Below are positions 34,830 to 43,244 of a stretch of DNA of 64,000 nt, piece by piece; the first letter of the stretch is position 1, and every line of letters starts with the position of its first letter. The notes beneath the pieces were generated by a model. The model was not told where the DNA came from. It saw nothing but the letters and a program-made list of their open reading frames with translations, and made no database searches. The DNA is from Ruminococcaceae bacterium UBA3818 (GTDB lineage Bacteria > Bacillota > Clostridia > Oscillospirales > Ruminococcaceae): NCBI GenBank assembly GCA_002369315.1, contig DFDW01000019.1:1-64000 (forward strand), written 5' to 3'. The translations under genes were made by a program, and so were the position numbers.

Positions 34830-34842
34830 AAAGTACTGTATT

Positions 34843-34876
34843 CCGCGGAATGCCGTTATGCGTTCCGCGGTTTTTC
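34843..34876 (+). terminator. Terminator of the dcw cluster after ftsZ
   Basis: CCGCGGAA (34843-34850) pairs with TTCCGCGG (34863-34870), followed by five T. Confidence 0.88.
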
Positions 34877-34959
34877 TTTGCTCGGTTCACTGGGAAAAAG
34901 GGGATAGCAAAGCGCCTCGGGGCAACAATAAAAAGAAAAAGGCAAACAGGAGGATACAG

Positions 34960-36192
34960 ATGGAGAAAAGATGGGTCGGCGCTGTTTTGGCAGCAGCGAT
35001 TTGTTTGGCGTTTGCGGGCTGTTCCAAGGGAGAAATCAGCAGCGTACCGGATTTGGAACAGGGCCCTTATCCGGATGGCTCCTATGAGGTTCGGATGCCG
35101 CAGGATGAAAGCGGTTGGCAGGAATATGGCAAAATAACGGTTGCCGACGGATATATTACAGCTGTTGAATATGATGCCGGCAATGAAGCGGGAGACAGGA
35201 AGAGCCAGGATGCGGCGTATCGCGACAGCATGGCGGCTGGAAACGCGGCCAATGGCCTGCCCGCTGTTTATCCGGAAAAGGTATACAGCGACCTGATTGC
35301 GGATTTTCGCGCAGCGCAGTATGATCCCCAAAAGGTGGATGCGGTGGCAGGGGCAACTGTGTCTTCCCGGAATTTTCAAAAGGTTATGACAGCCCTGATG
35401 GAGTTGGTGGAAAAAGGACAGCCGGGCGAAGTGACTCTTCCGCTTTATGAAGACGGCGTATATGAGGTGGAAATGCCGGAATATGATGGCGACTGGAAAG
35501 ATTTCATCCGTGTTACAATTTCCGCAGGGCAGGTGGATTTCATTGTGTTCGACGCAAGAAGCGAGCAGGGAGACCTCAAATCCGCTGACGAGTCCTATCG
35601 CCAAAAAATGATTGCGGGAAACGCGGCCAATGGCCTGCCGGAAACCTACCCGGCGGATTACGCCCAGAAATTGGAGGAAAATTACCTTCAGACCGGATCT
35701 GTTGAAACGATGGATGGCGTTGCCGGCGCGACGATTTCTTCCCGCAATTTTAAAAAGCTGTTGGGCCATGCGCTGGCAAACGCCAAAAAAGGCGATACGG
35801 CGCTTGCTGTGGCACCTCTTTTTGAGAACGGAGAATACCGCGCACAGATAAGCGAAGCGGATGATGAGGGGTGGAGCGAGTTTGTTGTGCTGACCATCCA
35901 GGACAACGCGATTTCCCAAATCAGTTTTGACGCGGTGGATGAAAACGGCGCCTATCAGTCAAAGGATGCCGATTACCAGAAGCAGATGGAGCAGGCAGGC
36001 GCCGACAGAAGTCCGGCGGAATTTCATCAGGCGATCATTCAGGCGTTTATAGACGCAAAATATCTTCCGGATCAGATGGAGACAATAGCCGGTGCAACGC
36101 AGTCTTGCCAAAACTTTAAAAAGCTGGTGGCCGCAGCGCTGGAAAACGCGTTGTACGGGTCAGAGGAGGTAGCGATTGTAGAAGCGCAGTAG
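34960..36192 (+). CDS. Lipoprotein with three FMN-binding-like repeats
   Basis: 410 residues. A signal peptide ends in a lipobox AFAGC (Cys21), so the protein is lipid-anchored outside the cell. Three repeats of ~115 residues follow. Each starts with a DGSYEV/DGVYEV/NGEYRA-type strand, continues with an EYxKITV.xG.I..V.FDA pattern, and ends in a motif like that flavinylated by ApbE: DAVAGATVSS, DGVAGATISS and ETIAGATQSC. In FMN_bind proteins (for example PplA, which carries two such domains) the Thr of this motif holds covalent FMN and passes electrons extracellularly. An electron-transfer role is therefore plausible. No ApbE or quinone-reductase genes are adjacent. GGAGG precedes ATG 34960. 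Confidence 0.8.
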   Translation: MEKRWVGAVLAAAICLAFAGCSKGEISSVPDLEQGPYPDGSYEVRMPQDESGWQEYGKITVADGYITAVEYDAGNEAGDRKSQDAAYRDSMAAGNAANGLPAVYPEKVYSDLIADFRAAQYDPQKVDAVAGATVSSRNFQKVMTALMELVEKGQPGEVTLPLYEDGVYEVEMPEYDGDWKDFIRVTISAGQVDFIVFDARSEQGDLKSADESYRQKMIAGNAANGLPETYPADYAQKLEENYLQTGSVETMDGVAGATISSRNFKKLLGHALANAKKGDTALAVAPLFENGEYRAQISEADDEGWSEFVVLTIQDNAISQISFDAVDENGAYQSKDADYQKQMEQAGADRSPAEFHQAIIQAFIDAKYLPDQMETIAGATQSCQNFKKLVAAALENALYGSEEVAIVEAQ

Positions 36193-36212
36193 AAATAAAT
36201 AGAAATAAAAAA

Positions 36213-36247
36213 GAAAGCGGGGGTGGTAAGCTCCCGCTTATTTTTTG
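36213..36247 (+). terminator. Terminator after the lipoprotein gene
   Basis: AAGCGGG pairs with CCCGCTT, followed by ATTTTTT. Confidence 0.8.
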
Positions 36248-36377
36248 AAGATTTTTCGGTCTGTGGTTTCTTTTGCATAGGACCGGCGAATAAGGCCAAA
36301 CTAAAAGGGAAGTGTTGAAAACGGGGAATCCGGCGCAGAAAAAAGTGCTATGCCGGAAATCAGCAGGAGGGAAAGCC

Positions 36378-37655
36378 ATGAAAATCCTATTGGTCGATTA
36401 CGATGCGGGGACAACCATCCTGGGCGGGGATACCCACGCATATGATTTGGCGGTCGAGTGGAAAAAATGCGGCGGCAAGACACTGATCGCAGCGGCAGAT
36501 TACTCTTATCTGCGGCGCAAAAACCCCGAAAAAACGGATTATGGCCAAATCGAGGAAGAGAATGGCGTTTCCTTTTTGTGGATCAAAACGCCGGCAGCCG
36601 CAGACAGGGAGAAAAAAATTCTGCGCGGAGCGCTGCCGTTTGAAAAAGGGCTGCGCCGGAATTTCCCGCTCATCGCCGATTGGAAACCGGATGCGGTTTT
36701 ACTTTCGTCCCGCCATCTGCTCGGCAGCCGCGGAGCGGCCAGAATCGCAAAAAAATTGGATATCCCGCTTCTTTGCGATGTCAGAAGAATTTATCCAGAG
36801 CATTTGCGGGAGGTGCTGGAATATGCGCCCAGACACTATCTGCTCCATCTGTTTTCCCACACACAGAAAGCGATGTATCAAAAAAGCTGTCGGATTTTGT
36901 CGGTTTATCCGCGCTTGGGGGAACATATCACGGCTTTTGGCGAGGATGCGGGAAAATTTCTTGCAGTGCCCCAGGCGCTGCCGCGCGTTTTTTCCGAAGC
37001 GCATAAACCGCCGCAGCGACATATGGATTTTGTGCGCCGGTATCAGGAAAAAGGGAATTTCATCTGCTTGGCCGGCGGGCAGATCGAGCAGGACCAGCAG
37101 CTGGAATTGCTGATCGAAGCGGCAGCGCTGGCACCGAGAGATGTGCTGTTTCTGCTGGTGGGAAATGGCATGTTTAAACCCAATCTCAAGCGTGAGGTGA
37201 AACAGCGTGCGCTGACCAATGTGCTGTTTTTGGATGGGGTGAATCCGCAGCAGTGGCTGGATGTTTATCGGACTGCGGATTGTCTTTATGTCGGATTGCC
37301 GCCCTATCGATGGCACCAATACGGCGCGGATACGACCCGAATCCTGTTGGCCATGGCCAGTGGCGTTCCGGTCCTCTGTGCCGCGGATATTCCCGATAAT
37401 CCGGTGGAAGCGGCGGGTTGTGGAAAAATCGTACCGCCGAAAGAGCCGAAAGCGCTGATGCAGGCACTGGAGGAAATACGATCCATGACGGCGCAAGAGC
37501 GGAAAAGCATGGGAGAGCGGGGAGAAAAGTATGCGGCAAAAAACGCTGACGTTTCCTGCCAATCCGCCGCTTATTGGTCTGCGCTGCAAACGGCGGCGCA
37601 AGAGCAAAAAGACAAGCGCCGGCAAAAAGAACAAAAAAATCCAGCCCGCCAATAG
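36378..37655 (+). CDS. Glycosyltransferase family 4-like protein
   Basis: 425 residues with a two-domain GT-B layout. The N-terminal half opens KILLVDYDAGTTILGGDTHAYDLAVEWKK, with a glycine loop for the acceptor side. The C-terminal Rossmann half shows LLVGNGMFKPNLKR, VLFLDGVNPQQWLDVYRTADCLYVGLPPY and LLAMASGVPVLCA, as in GT4 retaining enzymes. It probably adds a sugar to a cell-surface glycan, but no glycan cluster surrounds it. AGGAGGG precedes ATG 36378. The C-terminus is a Lys/Gln/Arg-rich tail that runs to an abrupt change in base composition at 37655. Confidence 0.78.
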   Translation: MKILLVDYDAGTTILGGDTHAYDLAVEWKKCGGKTLIAAADYSYLRRKNPEKTDYGQIEEENGVSFLWIKTPAAADREKKILRGALPFEKGLRRNFPLIADWKPDAVLLSSRHLLGSRGAARIAKKLDIPLLCDVRRIYPEHLREVLEYAPRHYLLHLFSHTQKAMYQKSCRILSVYPRLGEHITAFGEDAGKFLAVPQALPRVFSEAHKPPQRHMDFVRRYQEKGNFICLAGGQIEQDQQLELLIEAAALAPRDVLFLLVGNGMFKPNLKREVKQRALTNVLFLDGVNPQQWLDVYRTADCLYVGLPPYRWHQYGADTTRILLAMASGVPVLCAADIPDNPVEAAGCGKIVPPKEPKALMQALEEIRSMTAQERKSMGERGEKYAAKNADVSCQSAAYWSALQTAAQEQKDKRRQKEQKNPARQ

Positions 37656-37659
37656 CCGG

Positions 37660-38151
37660 ATGGTCGTATCTCCAACTATGGTCAGCGGAGAAAACAGCGT
37701 TTCTGTTGTTGGCGAAGATGTTCTTGTGGAATTCACACTGCCTACCGAAACACCAATCTATGATAAGCTTCAACATTCAGAAGGGGACAAATATGCTATG
37801 ATGATCCATGCTGTCATGGAAACAAGCGTCAGCGGCAGAACGATAGTTGAAGTGATTGAAGGTACTCTCATGGACTTCGATGATGCTTTGAAAAACATGG
37901 TATCTACTGATGACGCGATAACGGGAGAGCTTAAAGAGCTTGATGGAAAGGAAGTCTATATCTTCAAAAAACTGGAGAAAGAAGTCAATACATTTGGGAC
38001 TGAAGTTTGCTCTTTCGAGTATCTGGTCGATATTCCCCTCAATGAAAACATTATCCTGCAGTTCCGAATTGACGGCGCCTATAACCCGGACAATACAGTT
38101 GTATTTGATGACAGCATCATAGACATTTTGCTGAGCCATTGTGTATTTTGA
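37660..38151 (+). CDS. Hypothetical protein, possibly 5'-truncated
   Basis: 163 residues from ATG 37660, four bases after the glycosyltransferase stop. The sequence reads like an all-beta domain (SVSVVGEDVLVEFTLPTE, then alternating hydrophobic strands) with no signal peptide or known motif. There is no ribosome site, and the frame stays open upstream into the glycosyltransferase gene, which suggests the fragment has lost its own 5' end. Its composition is AT-richer than the preceding gene. A further 27-codon frame (TTG 38148, ending 38231) overlaps the stop by TTGA and has similar character; it may be part of the same decayed gene. Confidence 0.45.
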   Translation: MVVSPTMVSGENSVSVVGEDVLVEFTLPTETPIYDKLQHSEGDKYAMMIHAVMETSVSGRTIVEVIEGTLMDFDDALKNMVSTDDAITGELKELDGKEVYIFKKLEKEVNTFGTEVCSFEYLVDIPLNENIILQFRIDGAYNPDNTVVFDDSIIDILLSHCVF

Positions 38152-38617
38152 TCGAAATAACAGGAAGTACAAGTTTTAAAGGAAAGGGTACTCTATCGTT
38201 TGAAGCGGAAAATGACATGCGAGAAGCACGATAGGCATTCATTATGATTTATCCCTTTTGGCTTATCCCCTATATGGAGAAACGGGCACAATCAAATACC
38301 GCCGCCTGTTAATGGGGCGCAAGCAGTAAAACAACTGCTTGCGCCCCATTTTTACTCGATAGGATTCCCTTTTGTTTGATCTGGCGTTTAGCAAACGTAA
38401 CGGAATACTGTCGATTTTTTCTCCCTTTTCATTTTTTGGGTTTCATGAACTTAAAGTTTAATATCCTTCTCTTCTTTTTGTTCCCAAGGGCGCACATACA
38501 GGGGCAAGCTCTGTTATGCGCTCTGCAAATCGGACAGCCCGGACGATTGAAGTCCGGGCTGTCTTACGTCGCTGCTCATCAAACCAGGGGACGCCTGTTT
38601 TCGCTATTTTTTGATTC
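38152..38617. other. Intergenic stretch with hairpins, no supported gene
   Basis: Besides the terminator at 38311-38354 it holds a second perfect hairpin, GACAGCCCGGAC/GTCCGGGCTGTC (38533-38544 with 38552-38563), without a T-run on either strand. A short stretch AAGGGCGCAC (38485-38494) recurs at 40641, beyond the SAP gene, suggesting repeated intergenic sequence on both sides of this accessory region. Confidence 0.5.
38311..38354 (+). terminator. Strong terminator
   Basis: AATGGGGCGCAAGCAGT pairs perfectly over 17 bp with ACTGCTTGCGCCCCATT, followed by TTTT. It would end any transcript from the glycosyltransferase/fragment region. Confidence 0.85.
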
Positions 38618-39121
38618 TCAATCCTTTTCGTAATGTACTTTTTCCGCCGAGAAGCGGTCGACAAAACGGTTTTCCTGCAGTCCGTAACCGACGGAGATCA
38701 AAGCAAACGGCAGAAGATGCTCCGGCAGGTCCAGCATATCGTGCAGCTGCCGGGTACGTTCCTCGTCCGGATAAATGCCCATCCAGCACCCACCGAGTCC
38801 TTCCTCCGTGATCTGCAGCAGGATATTTTGCACACAGGCCGACAGATCCTGTACCCAGAACCGATTTTTCTCTCCGGCGGTTTCCAGATTGACCAGCGGC
38901 ACCAGCACCATCGGAGCACGGGCGGCAGGTTTTCCATATGGGGTTACGGCGGCGATTTTTTGGATTGTTTCCGGCTTTTCGACCACCAGAAATTCCCATG
39001 GCTGCCGGTTCATAGCAGAGGGCGCCTGCATTCCGGCGCGCAGGATGCGATCCAGCTTTTCCGGCTCTACCGGCCGGGAATCATATTCCCGGATGGAGCG
39101 GCGGGTAAAAATACTATTCAT
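38618..39121 (-). CDS. Nitroreductase family flavoprotein
   Basis: 167 residues. The N-terminus MNSIFTRRSIREYDSRPVE carries the FMN-phosphate Arg/Ser cluster, and APSAMNRQPWEFLVVE is the usual second FMN contact. GLGGCWMGIYPDEERT lies in the C-terminal half. These small cytosolic FMN enzymes reduce nitro compounds, quinones or flavins with NAD(P)H; the physiological substrate is unknown. AAAGGAGG precedes the ATG at 39121. The gene is isolated, between AT-rich spacer regions. Confidence 0.87.
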   Translation of the reverse strand: MNSIFTRRSIREYDSRPVEPEKLDRILRAGMQAPSAMNRQPWEFLVVEKPETIQKIAAVTPYGKPAARAPMVLVPLVNLETAGEKNRFWVQDLSACVQNILLQITEEGLGGCWMGIYPDEERTRQLHDMLDLPEHLLPFALISVGYGLQENRFVDRFSAEKVHYEKD

Positions 39122-39286
39122 CAAAGAACCTCCTTTGAAAAACATGGCGAATTTTTGCTCTTTTGCCAATCACGGCGTTTGTCCTGCTTTTCATTATAAC
39201 ACACTTGCTTTATCTATCGCCAGCAGAAAAATGTCAGGCAGCAGGAAATGATTTTTACCGGCTGCTAAAAAAATCCCCGCACCAAT

Positions 39287-39308
39287 GGCGGGTGTTCGTA
39301 AAACAGTT
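39287..39308 (+). repeat. Left inverted repeat flanking the SAP-domain gene
   Basis: Starts GGCGGGTGTTCG and ends TAAAACAGTT (22 bp). It matches the reverse complement of 40723-40743 at all but one base plus one single-base gap. A hairpin follows two bases inside it, as at the other end. Confidence 0.7.
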
Positions 39309-39310
39309 TT

Positions 39311-39343
39311 CGCCACAGCAACTCGTCTTGCTGTGGCGTTTCT
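39311..39343 (+). terminator. Hairpin just inside the left inverted repeat
   Basis: CGCCACAGCAA (39311-39321) pairs perfectly with TTGCTGTGGCG (39328-39338), followed by TTTCTTA. It could stop transcription entering the element. Confidence 0.6.
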
Positions 39344-39358
39344 TATGAGCGAATAGTA

Positions 39359-39387
39359 TTGCAATAATTGTTTTCGCATGGTATATT
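39359..39387 (+). promoter_or_regulatory. Promoter for the SAP-domain gene
   Basis: TTGCAA (39359-39364), a 17-base spacer and TATATT (39382-39387), giving a leader of about 20 bases. Confidence 0.65.
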
Positions 39388-39414
39388 AACAAAAACAGTA
39401 GATAAGGTGATTAG

Positions 39415-40536
39415 ATGTCTTTTTTCTCTTCATTATTTGGCAAAAAATCTTCAAGCAACAATCAATCTCAAATCAAAAATGTAGAGATCAATAAAGGAAG
39501 TGCAAATACTCCTTTGCTTCACTTAAAAGGCAAACCGGATGCATGCGGGCTGTATCCGGGTGAGCTTGTTATGCTTTCCCTTGCAGAAAAATACAAAACG
39601 ACTGAAACCTGCTTTCCAAGCTATTTGACCCACACTTATGAGATTTCTAATCCTTTAAAAATGTTAAAGGATTTGCATAATAGAATGTTCATTGACATAG
39701 GAAACGCAAAGGACTGCTTGTCGGGATTTAAGCTAACAGAACTTAAAGAGATAGCGGCAGCTTTAAACATATCTGTCAAGGGCAAAAAGGCGGAGATCGT
39801 TGATCAGTTGTCAGCTGTTTCGGAGGATGCATTGGGTGCTTTGGTTAAAGAACGCACATGGAAACTTACCGAAAAAGGAATTGAGGAACTCAAAGCAAAT
39901 CCATATATCCAGTATTTTTTGGAAAAACACAATTATAATGTTACTGAAGTAGGAGTAAATATTTGGACAGTAAACGAGGAATTTGTTAAGGGGCCAAAAA
40001 GACCGTACAGAGATATTATTTATGGTCAGCTTAATAAGGCTATGAACGAGGCTTTCCTCCAGTTTCAAAAGGATCCTGCTTTAGGATCAGCTGCAACAAG
40101 TCGTTATTGTGAATGCTATCGTTTGATGGGTTTGTTCATTGAAGAAGAAGGCAAATCTTATGTAAATGCATCCGATATGTACTTCCAATACTTATTTAAA
40201 AGGATTAACATTCACGCAGGATTGCAGCTTTTGGTGAATTATAAGGCGTTTAGTTATGATAAGAAATGTAGAGAAACATTTATAAATCGGTACTATGAAG
40301 AGATTCAACTTTATCCTTATCAGAAAACGGAATTGCTTCGACTGTTGGACGAACTTAACATAAGTGGCGATGATGTTCGGAAAAGCTTGAGTGCGTCCTT
40401 CGAAAGAGCACAAGACACCGGTATCATGAGCGTCAAAGAGGCTGCTGACTTTATTATACTGGAATTGTCCGGTGATGTAGACCAGTCCAGAGAGTTGGCA
40501 TATAAATTAGCAAAAAAAGCAGTCAAAAAAATTTAA
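39415..40536 (+). CDS. SAP-domain protein of unknown function
   Basis: 373 residues. A SAP-like helix-extended-loop-helix motif lies near 100-140 (LSGFKLTELKEIAAALNISVKGKKAEIVDQL), a fold used to bind DNA in eukaryotic and phage proteins. The rest is helical and unrecognised; the segment around 215-330 has many aromatic residues. No signal peptide or membrane helix. The start MSFFSSLFGKKSSS is typical of accessory proteins in ICE and phage cargo. The gene is visibly AT-richer than its neighbours, has its own promoter, and is enclosed by inverted repeats (39287, 40723). A DNA-binding or defence role is possible but unproven. Confidence 0.75.
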   Translation: MSFFSSLFGKKSSSNNQSQIKNVEINKGSANTPLLHLKGKPDACGLYPGELVMLSLAEKYKTTETCFPSYLTHTYEISNPLKMLKDLHNRMFIDIGNAKDCLSGFKLTELKEIAAALNISVKGKKAEIVDQLSAVSEDALGALVKERTWKLTEKGIEELKANPYIQYFLEKHNYNVTEVGVNIWTVNEEFVKGPKRPYRDIIYGQLNKAMNEAFLQFQKDPALGSAATSRYCECYRLMGLFIEEEGKSYVNASDMYFQYLFKRINIHAGLQLLVNYKAFSYDKKCRETFINRYYEEIQLYPYQKTELLRLLDELNISGDDVRKSLSASFERAQDTGIMSVKEAADFIILELSGDVDQSRELAYKLAKKAVKKI

Positions 40537-40647
40537 AATAACGAGAGATATATAGCATAGTGAAATCCCGCTTCGCTATCAATAACGAGATAATCGATTC
40601 GGATGACGGGTTTGTTCGATTCCATTTTTCTGCGCATACCAAGGGCG

Positions 40648-40680
40648 CACTTCTATACATAGCGTCTTGCTATGTAGTGC
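40648..40680. other. Cruciform-like hairpin right of the SAP gene
   Basis: TACATAGC and GCTATGTA enclose GTCTT, with outer GCAC/GTGC. It lies between the SAP gene and the terminator at 40692. Confidence 0.5.
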
Positions 40681-40691
40681 GAACAACGATA

Positions 40692-40722
40692 AAAGCCAAG
40701 CTGCATTTTGCAGCTTGGCTTT
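40692..40722. terminator. Bidirectional hairpin inside the right inverted repeat
   Basis: AAAGCCAAGCTGC pairs with GCAGCTTGGCTTT around ATTTT. It lies immediately inside the right repeat and beyond the stop of the minus-strand acyl-CoA synthetase gene, so it can end both convergent transcripts. Confidence 0.8.
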
Positions 40723-40743
40723 AACTGTTTTACGGACACCGCC
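40723..40743 (-). repeat. Right inverted repeat flanking the SAP-domain gene
   Basis: Starts AACTGTTTTAC and ends GGACACCGCC (21 bp), the near-perfect reverse complement of 39287-39308. The distance between outer ends is 1457 bp. Confidence 0.7.
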
Positions 40744-40761
40744 GAAACGTGCGGGGAAATT

Positions 40762-42426
40762 TTACTGATGATCCCGGTGGCGAATTTCTGCCCGCTTGAT
40801 TTTGCCGCCCAACGTTTTGGGAAGTTCCTCTACGTATTCGATGATCCGGGGATATTTATAAGGCGCGGTAACTTTTTTTACATAGTTTTGCAGTTCTTTG
40901 GTCAGTTCAGGAGAGGGAGTATAGCCCTTGGCCAGTACCACCGTCGCCTTTACAACCTGCCCGCGGATAGGATCCGGTGCAGCGGTAACGGCGCATTCCA
41001 CTACCGACGGATGTTCGGTGAGGGCGCTTTCCACCTCGAACGGACCGATGCGGTAACCAGAGCATTTGATCACGTCGTCGTTGCGGCCGACGAACCAGAA
41101 ATAGCCGTTGCTATCCCGCCATGCTACATCTTTGGTGTTGTACCATTCGCCGCCCAGATTGGCTTTCGTCATTTCTTCATCCAGATAATAGCCGGTGAAA
41201 AGCCCGGTAGGCCAGTCACGGCCTTTGAGCCGGACGACGATTTCACCTTCCTCACCGTCTTCACAGGATTTTCCTTCGCTGTTGATCAGGTCGATATCGT
41301 ACAGCGGGGAGGGTTTTCCGGTAGAGCCAGGTTTGGGGGTGACCCAGGGGGAGAAGTTGGCGATTAATACCGACGATTCGCTTTGACCGAAACCTTCATA
41401 CAGCTTCAGGCCGGTCAATTGCTCCCATTGCTTGAACACTTCCGGGTTCAAAGGCTCACCGGCGATGCAGCAGTGCTGGATGGAAGAAAGGTCGAATTTG
41501 GTAACATCCTCCTGCAGCATGAAGCGGAACATGGTAGGCGGCGCGCAGAAAGTGGTCACTTTGTAATGCTCCAGCTTTTCCAACAGCTTGAGCGGGATGA
41601 ATTTGTCCATATCATAACAAAAAATCGTCGCGCCGCAGATCCACTGCCCGTAGATTTTTCCCCAGCCGAACTTTGCCCAACCGGAGTCGGATACGCTCAT
41701 GTGCAGCTTGTTTTCCTGCACCTGCTGCCAGTATTTGGCGGTGACGATATGGCCCAGAGGGTGGGCAAAATTGTGCCGTACCATCTTGGGCATGCCGGTG
41801 GTACCGGATGTGAAGTAAACAAGCATGATATCATTGATGCTGTGGGCTTCCTCCCCGGTGGGACGCTCGAATACCGGCGGGTATTTGGCAAGCTCTTCGG
41901 AAAAATCCAACCATCCTTCCCGGGAGCCGGCCACTAAGGCGCGTGTGTTCAGCGTAGGCGCTTCCGGCATGGCTTCCTCCACCTGGCGGATAACGAAATC
42001 GTCGTTCACACAGACGATCATGTGAATTTTGGCCGCATTGGCTCGATAGACCAGGTCTTTTTTCGTCAGCTGCAAAGAGCCGGGAATCAGCGTGGCGCCG
42101 ATTTTGTGCAGGGCGGTGGCGCAGACCCAGTATTCCCAGCGGCGGCGCAGGATGAGCATGACTACGGTCCCCTTTTTTACCCCATGCGCTTTAAAAAAGT
42201 TAGCGGCCTGATTGGACATGCGGCTGATATCCGTAAAGGTAAAGCGTTTTTCCTCATCGTGGTCATTGCACCAGACCAGCGCCATCTTTTCCGGTTCCTG
42301 CCGAGCCCATTCGTCTACGATGTCAAAGCCGAAATTAAAATCGGCAGGCACGTTGCAGCGGTAGTTTTCTTTAAAATCCTCATAGGAATCAAATTCCATC
42401 CGAGGCAGATATCGATCCAAAAGCAT
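40762..42426 (-). CDS. AMP-dependent acyl-CoA synthetase
   Basis: 554 residues of the ANL adenylating superfamily. The phosphate loop is VYFTSGTTGMPKM, the A5 motif YEGFGQSE, the hinge and A7 region W-Y-N-T-K-D-V-A-W and the A8 motif FVGRNDDVIKCSGYRIGPFEVE. The catalytic Lys is in LPKTLGGKIKR near the C-terminus. It matches the medium-chain acyl/acetyl-CoA synthetase group more than AcsA proper. It sits 34 bases downstream of an XRE-cupin gene on the same strand, a pair common in clostridia, so the regulator probably controls it or senses its product. AAGGAGG precedes ATG 42426. Confidence 0.9.
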   Translation of the reverse strand: MLLDRYLPRMEFDSYEDFKENYRCNVPADFNFGFDIVDEWARQEPEKMALVWCNDHDEEKRFTFTDISRMSNQAANFFKAHGVKKGTVVMLILRRRWEYWVCATALHKIGATLIPGSLQLTKKDLVYRANAAKIHMIVCVNDDFVIRQVEEAMPEAPTLNTRALVAGSREGWLDFSEELAKYPPVFERPTGEEAHSINDIMLVYFTSGTTGMPKMVRHNFAHPLGHIVTAKYWQQVQENKLHMSVSDSGWAKFGWGKIYGQWICGATIFCYDMDKFIPLKLLEKLEHYKVTTFCAPPTMFRFMLQEDVTKFDLSSIQHCCIAGEPLNPEVFKQWEQLTGLKLYEGFGQSESSVLIANFSPWVTPKPGSTGKPSPLYDIDLINSEGKSCEDGEEGEIVVRLKGRDWPTGLFTGYYLDEEMTKANLGGEWYNTKDVAWRDSNGYFWFVGRNDDVIKCSGYRIGPFEVESALTEHPSVVECAVTAAPDPIRGQVVKATVVLAKGYTPSPELTKELQNYVKKVTAPYKYPRIIEYVEELPKTLGGKIKRAEIRHRDHQ

Positions 42427-42460
42427 TGATTACATCCTCCTTTTCTATGCGCTGTGACGA

Positions 42461-43009
42461 TTATTCCGCAATAACCGTTACAAATACGGCGGGTTTATCG
42501 TCGGCGCATACCTGTCCGTGAGGATGCAGAGGATTGAAGTAGATGGAATCGCCCTCTTCCAGGATCAATTCCTTATCCTCAAACAAAACCTTGACTTTCC
42601 CCTCCAGTACCAGATTGAACTCCTGGCCGCTGTGGGTAATCAAAGCGGGCTTTTTGTCGTCCGGCATGAGGCGGACGCGCAGAGGCTGCATGATTTTATG
42701 GGTAAAGCGGAAAGCCAAATCCTCGAAATCGTAACCCGGGACTCGTTCAACCGAAAGGCCTTTGCCTTTTTTCACAACTTGATAAGTATCCAGACGAGGA
42801 TCGTTTCCGGTAAGGATTTCGGTGAAATCCACGCCGCACAAATTAGCGATCTGATAGATCACGCTGATGGGGATATTGTATCCGTTCTCTTCATACGCGC
42901 GCAATACGGCTACGTCGATCTCCAGCTCCTTTGCCAGTTCTTCCTGCGTGTAGCCGCAGGCTTCGCGCAATTCCCGGATGCGGGCGGCGATTTCTGCGAT
43001 TTGTTCCAT
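42461..43009 (-). CDS. XRE-family regulator with C-terminal cupin
   Basis: 182 residues. An N-terminal HTH (IRELREACGYTQEELAKELEIDVAVLRAYEENGYNIP, about 10-48) binds DNA. A cupin barrel follows (HSGQEFNLVLEGKVKVLFEDKELILEEGDSIYFNPLHPHGQ), with His/Glu residues that usually hold metal or ligand. Regulators of this plan commonly control the gene next to them in response to small molecules. ATG 43009 is better spaced from AAGGA than the upstream ATG at 43018. The acyl-CoA synthetase gene lies just downstream. Confidence 0.88.
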   Translation of the reverse strand: MEQIAEIAARIRELREACGYTQEELAKELEIDVAVLRAYEENGYNIPISVIYQIANLCGVDFTEILTGNDPRLDTYQVVKKGKGLSVERVPGYDFEDLAFRFTHKIMQPLRVRLMPDDKKPALITHSGQEFNLVLEGKVKVLFEDKELILEEGDSIYFNPLHPHGQVCADDKPAVFVTVIAE

Positions 43010-43206
43010 TGCGTACATCCTTTCTTGCTTTTTTCTTTTAAAGAATTAAAAGTTCATTTTATTATAAATTTTTTCTTATATCATTACAAGAGAAGCCAGG
43101 TAGATTTAGAATACCGGGGAAAAAATTAAAAAATAAGCCTTCTTTTTTGTGCAATAATTACCGTGAAGAAAAAGCATTATGTGCTTTTGTCTGCTTGCGC
43201 CGCAAA

Positions 43207-43243
43207 GAAAAAGTGATCCGGTTTGCGTCCGGACCACTTTTTA
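43207..43243. terminator. Bidirectional terminator downstream of the MATE gene
   Basis: AAAAAGTG...TCCGG pairs with CCGGA...CACTTTTT, with U-runs in both directions. Confidence 0.85.
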
Positions 43244-43244
43244 T

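Noticed and set aside
37531..37659. Upstream extension of the 37660 frame into the glycosyltransferase gene
   Set aside because: Its translation is the frame-shifted GT sequence, very basic and not protein-like.
38533..38563. Perfect GACAGCCCGGAC hairpin as a possible riboswitch or REP element
   Set aside because: Only one copy is seen and it lacks a U-run; kept only as an unexplained hairpin.
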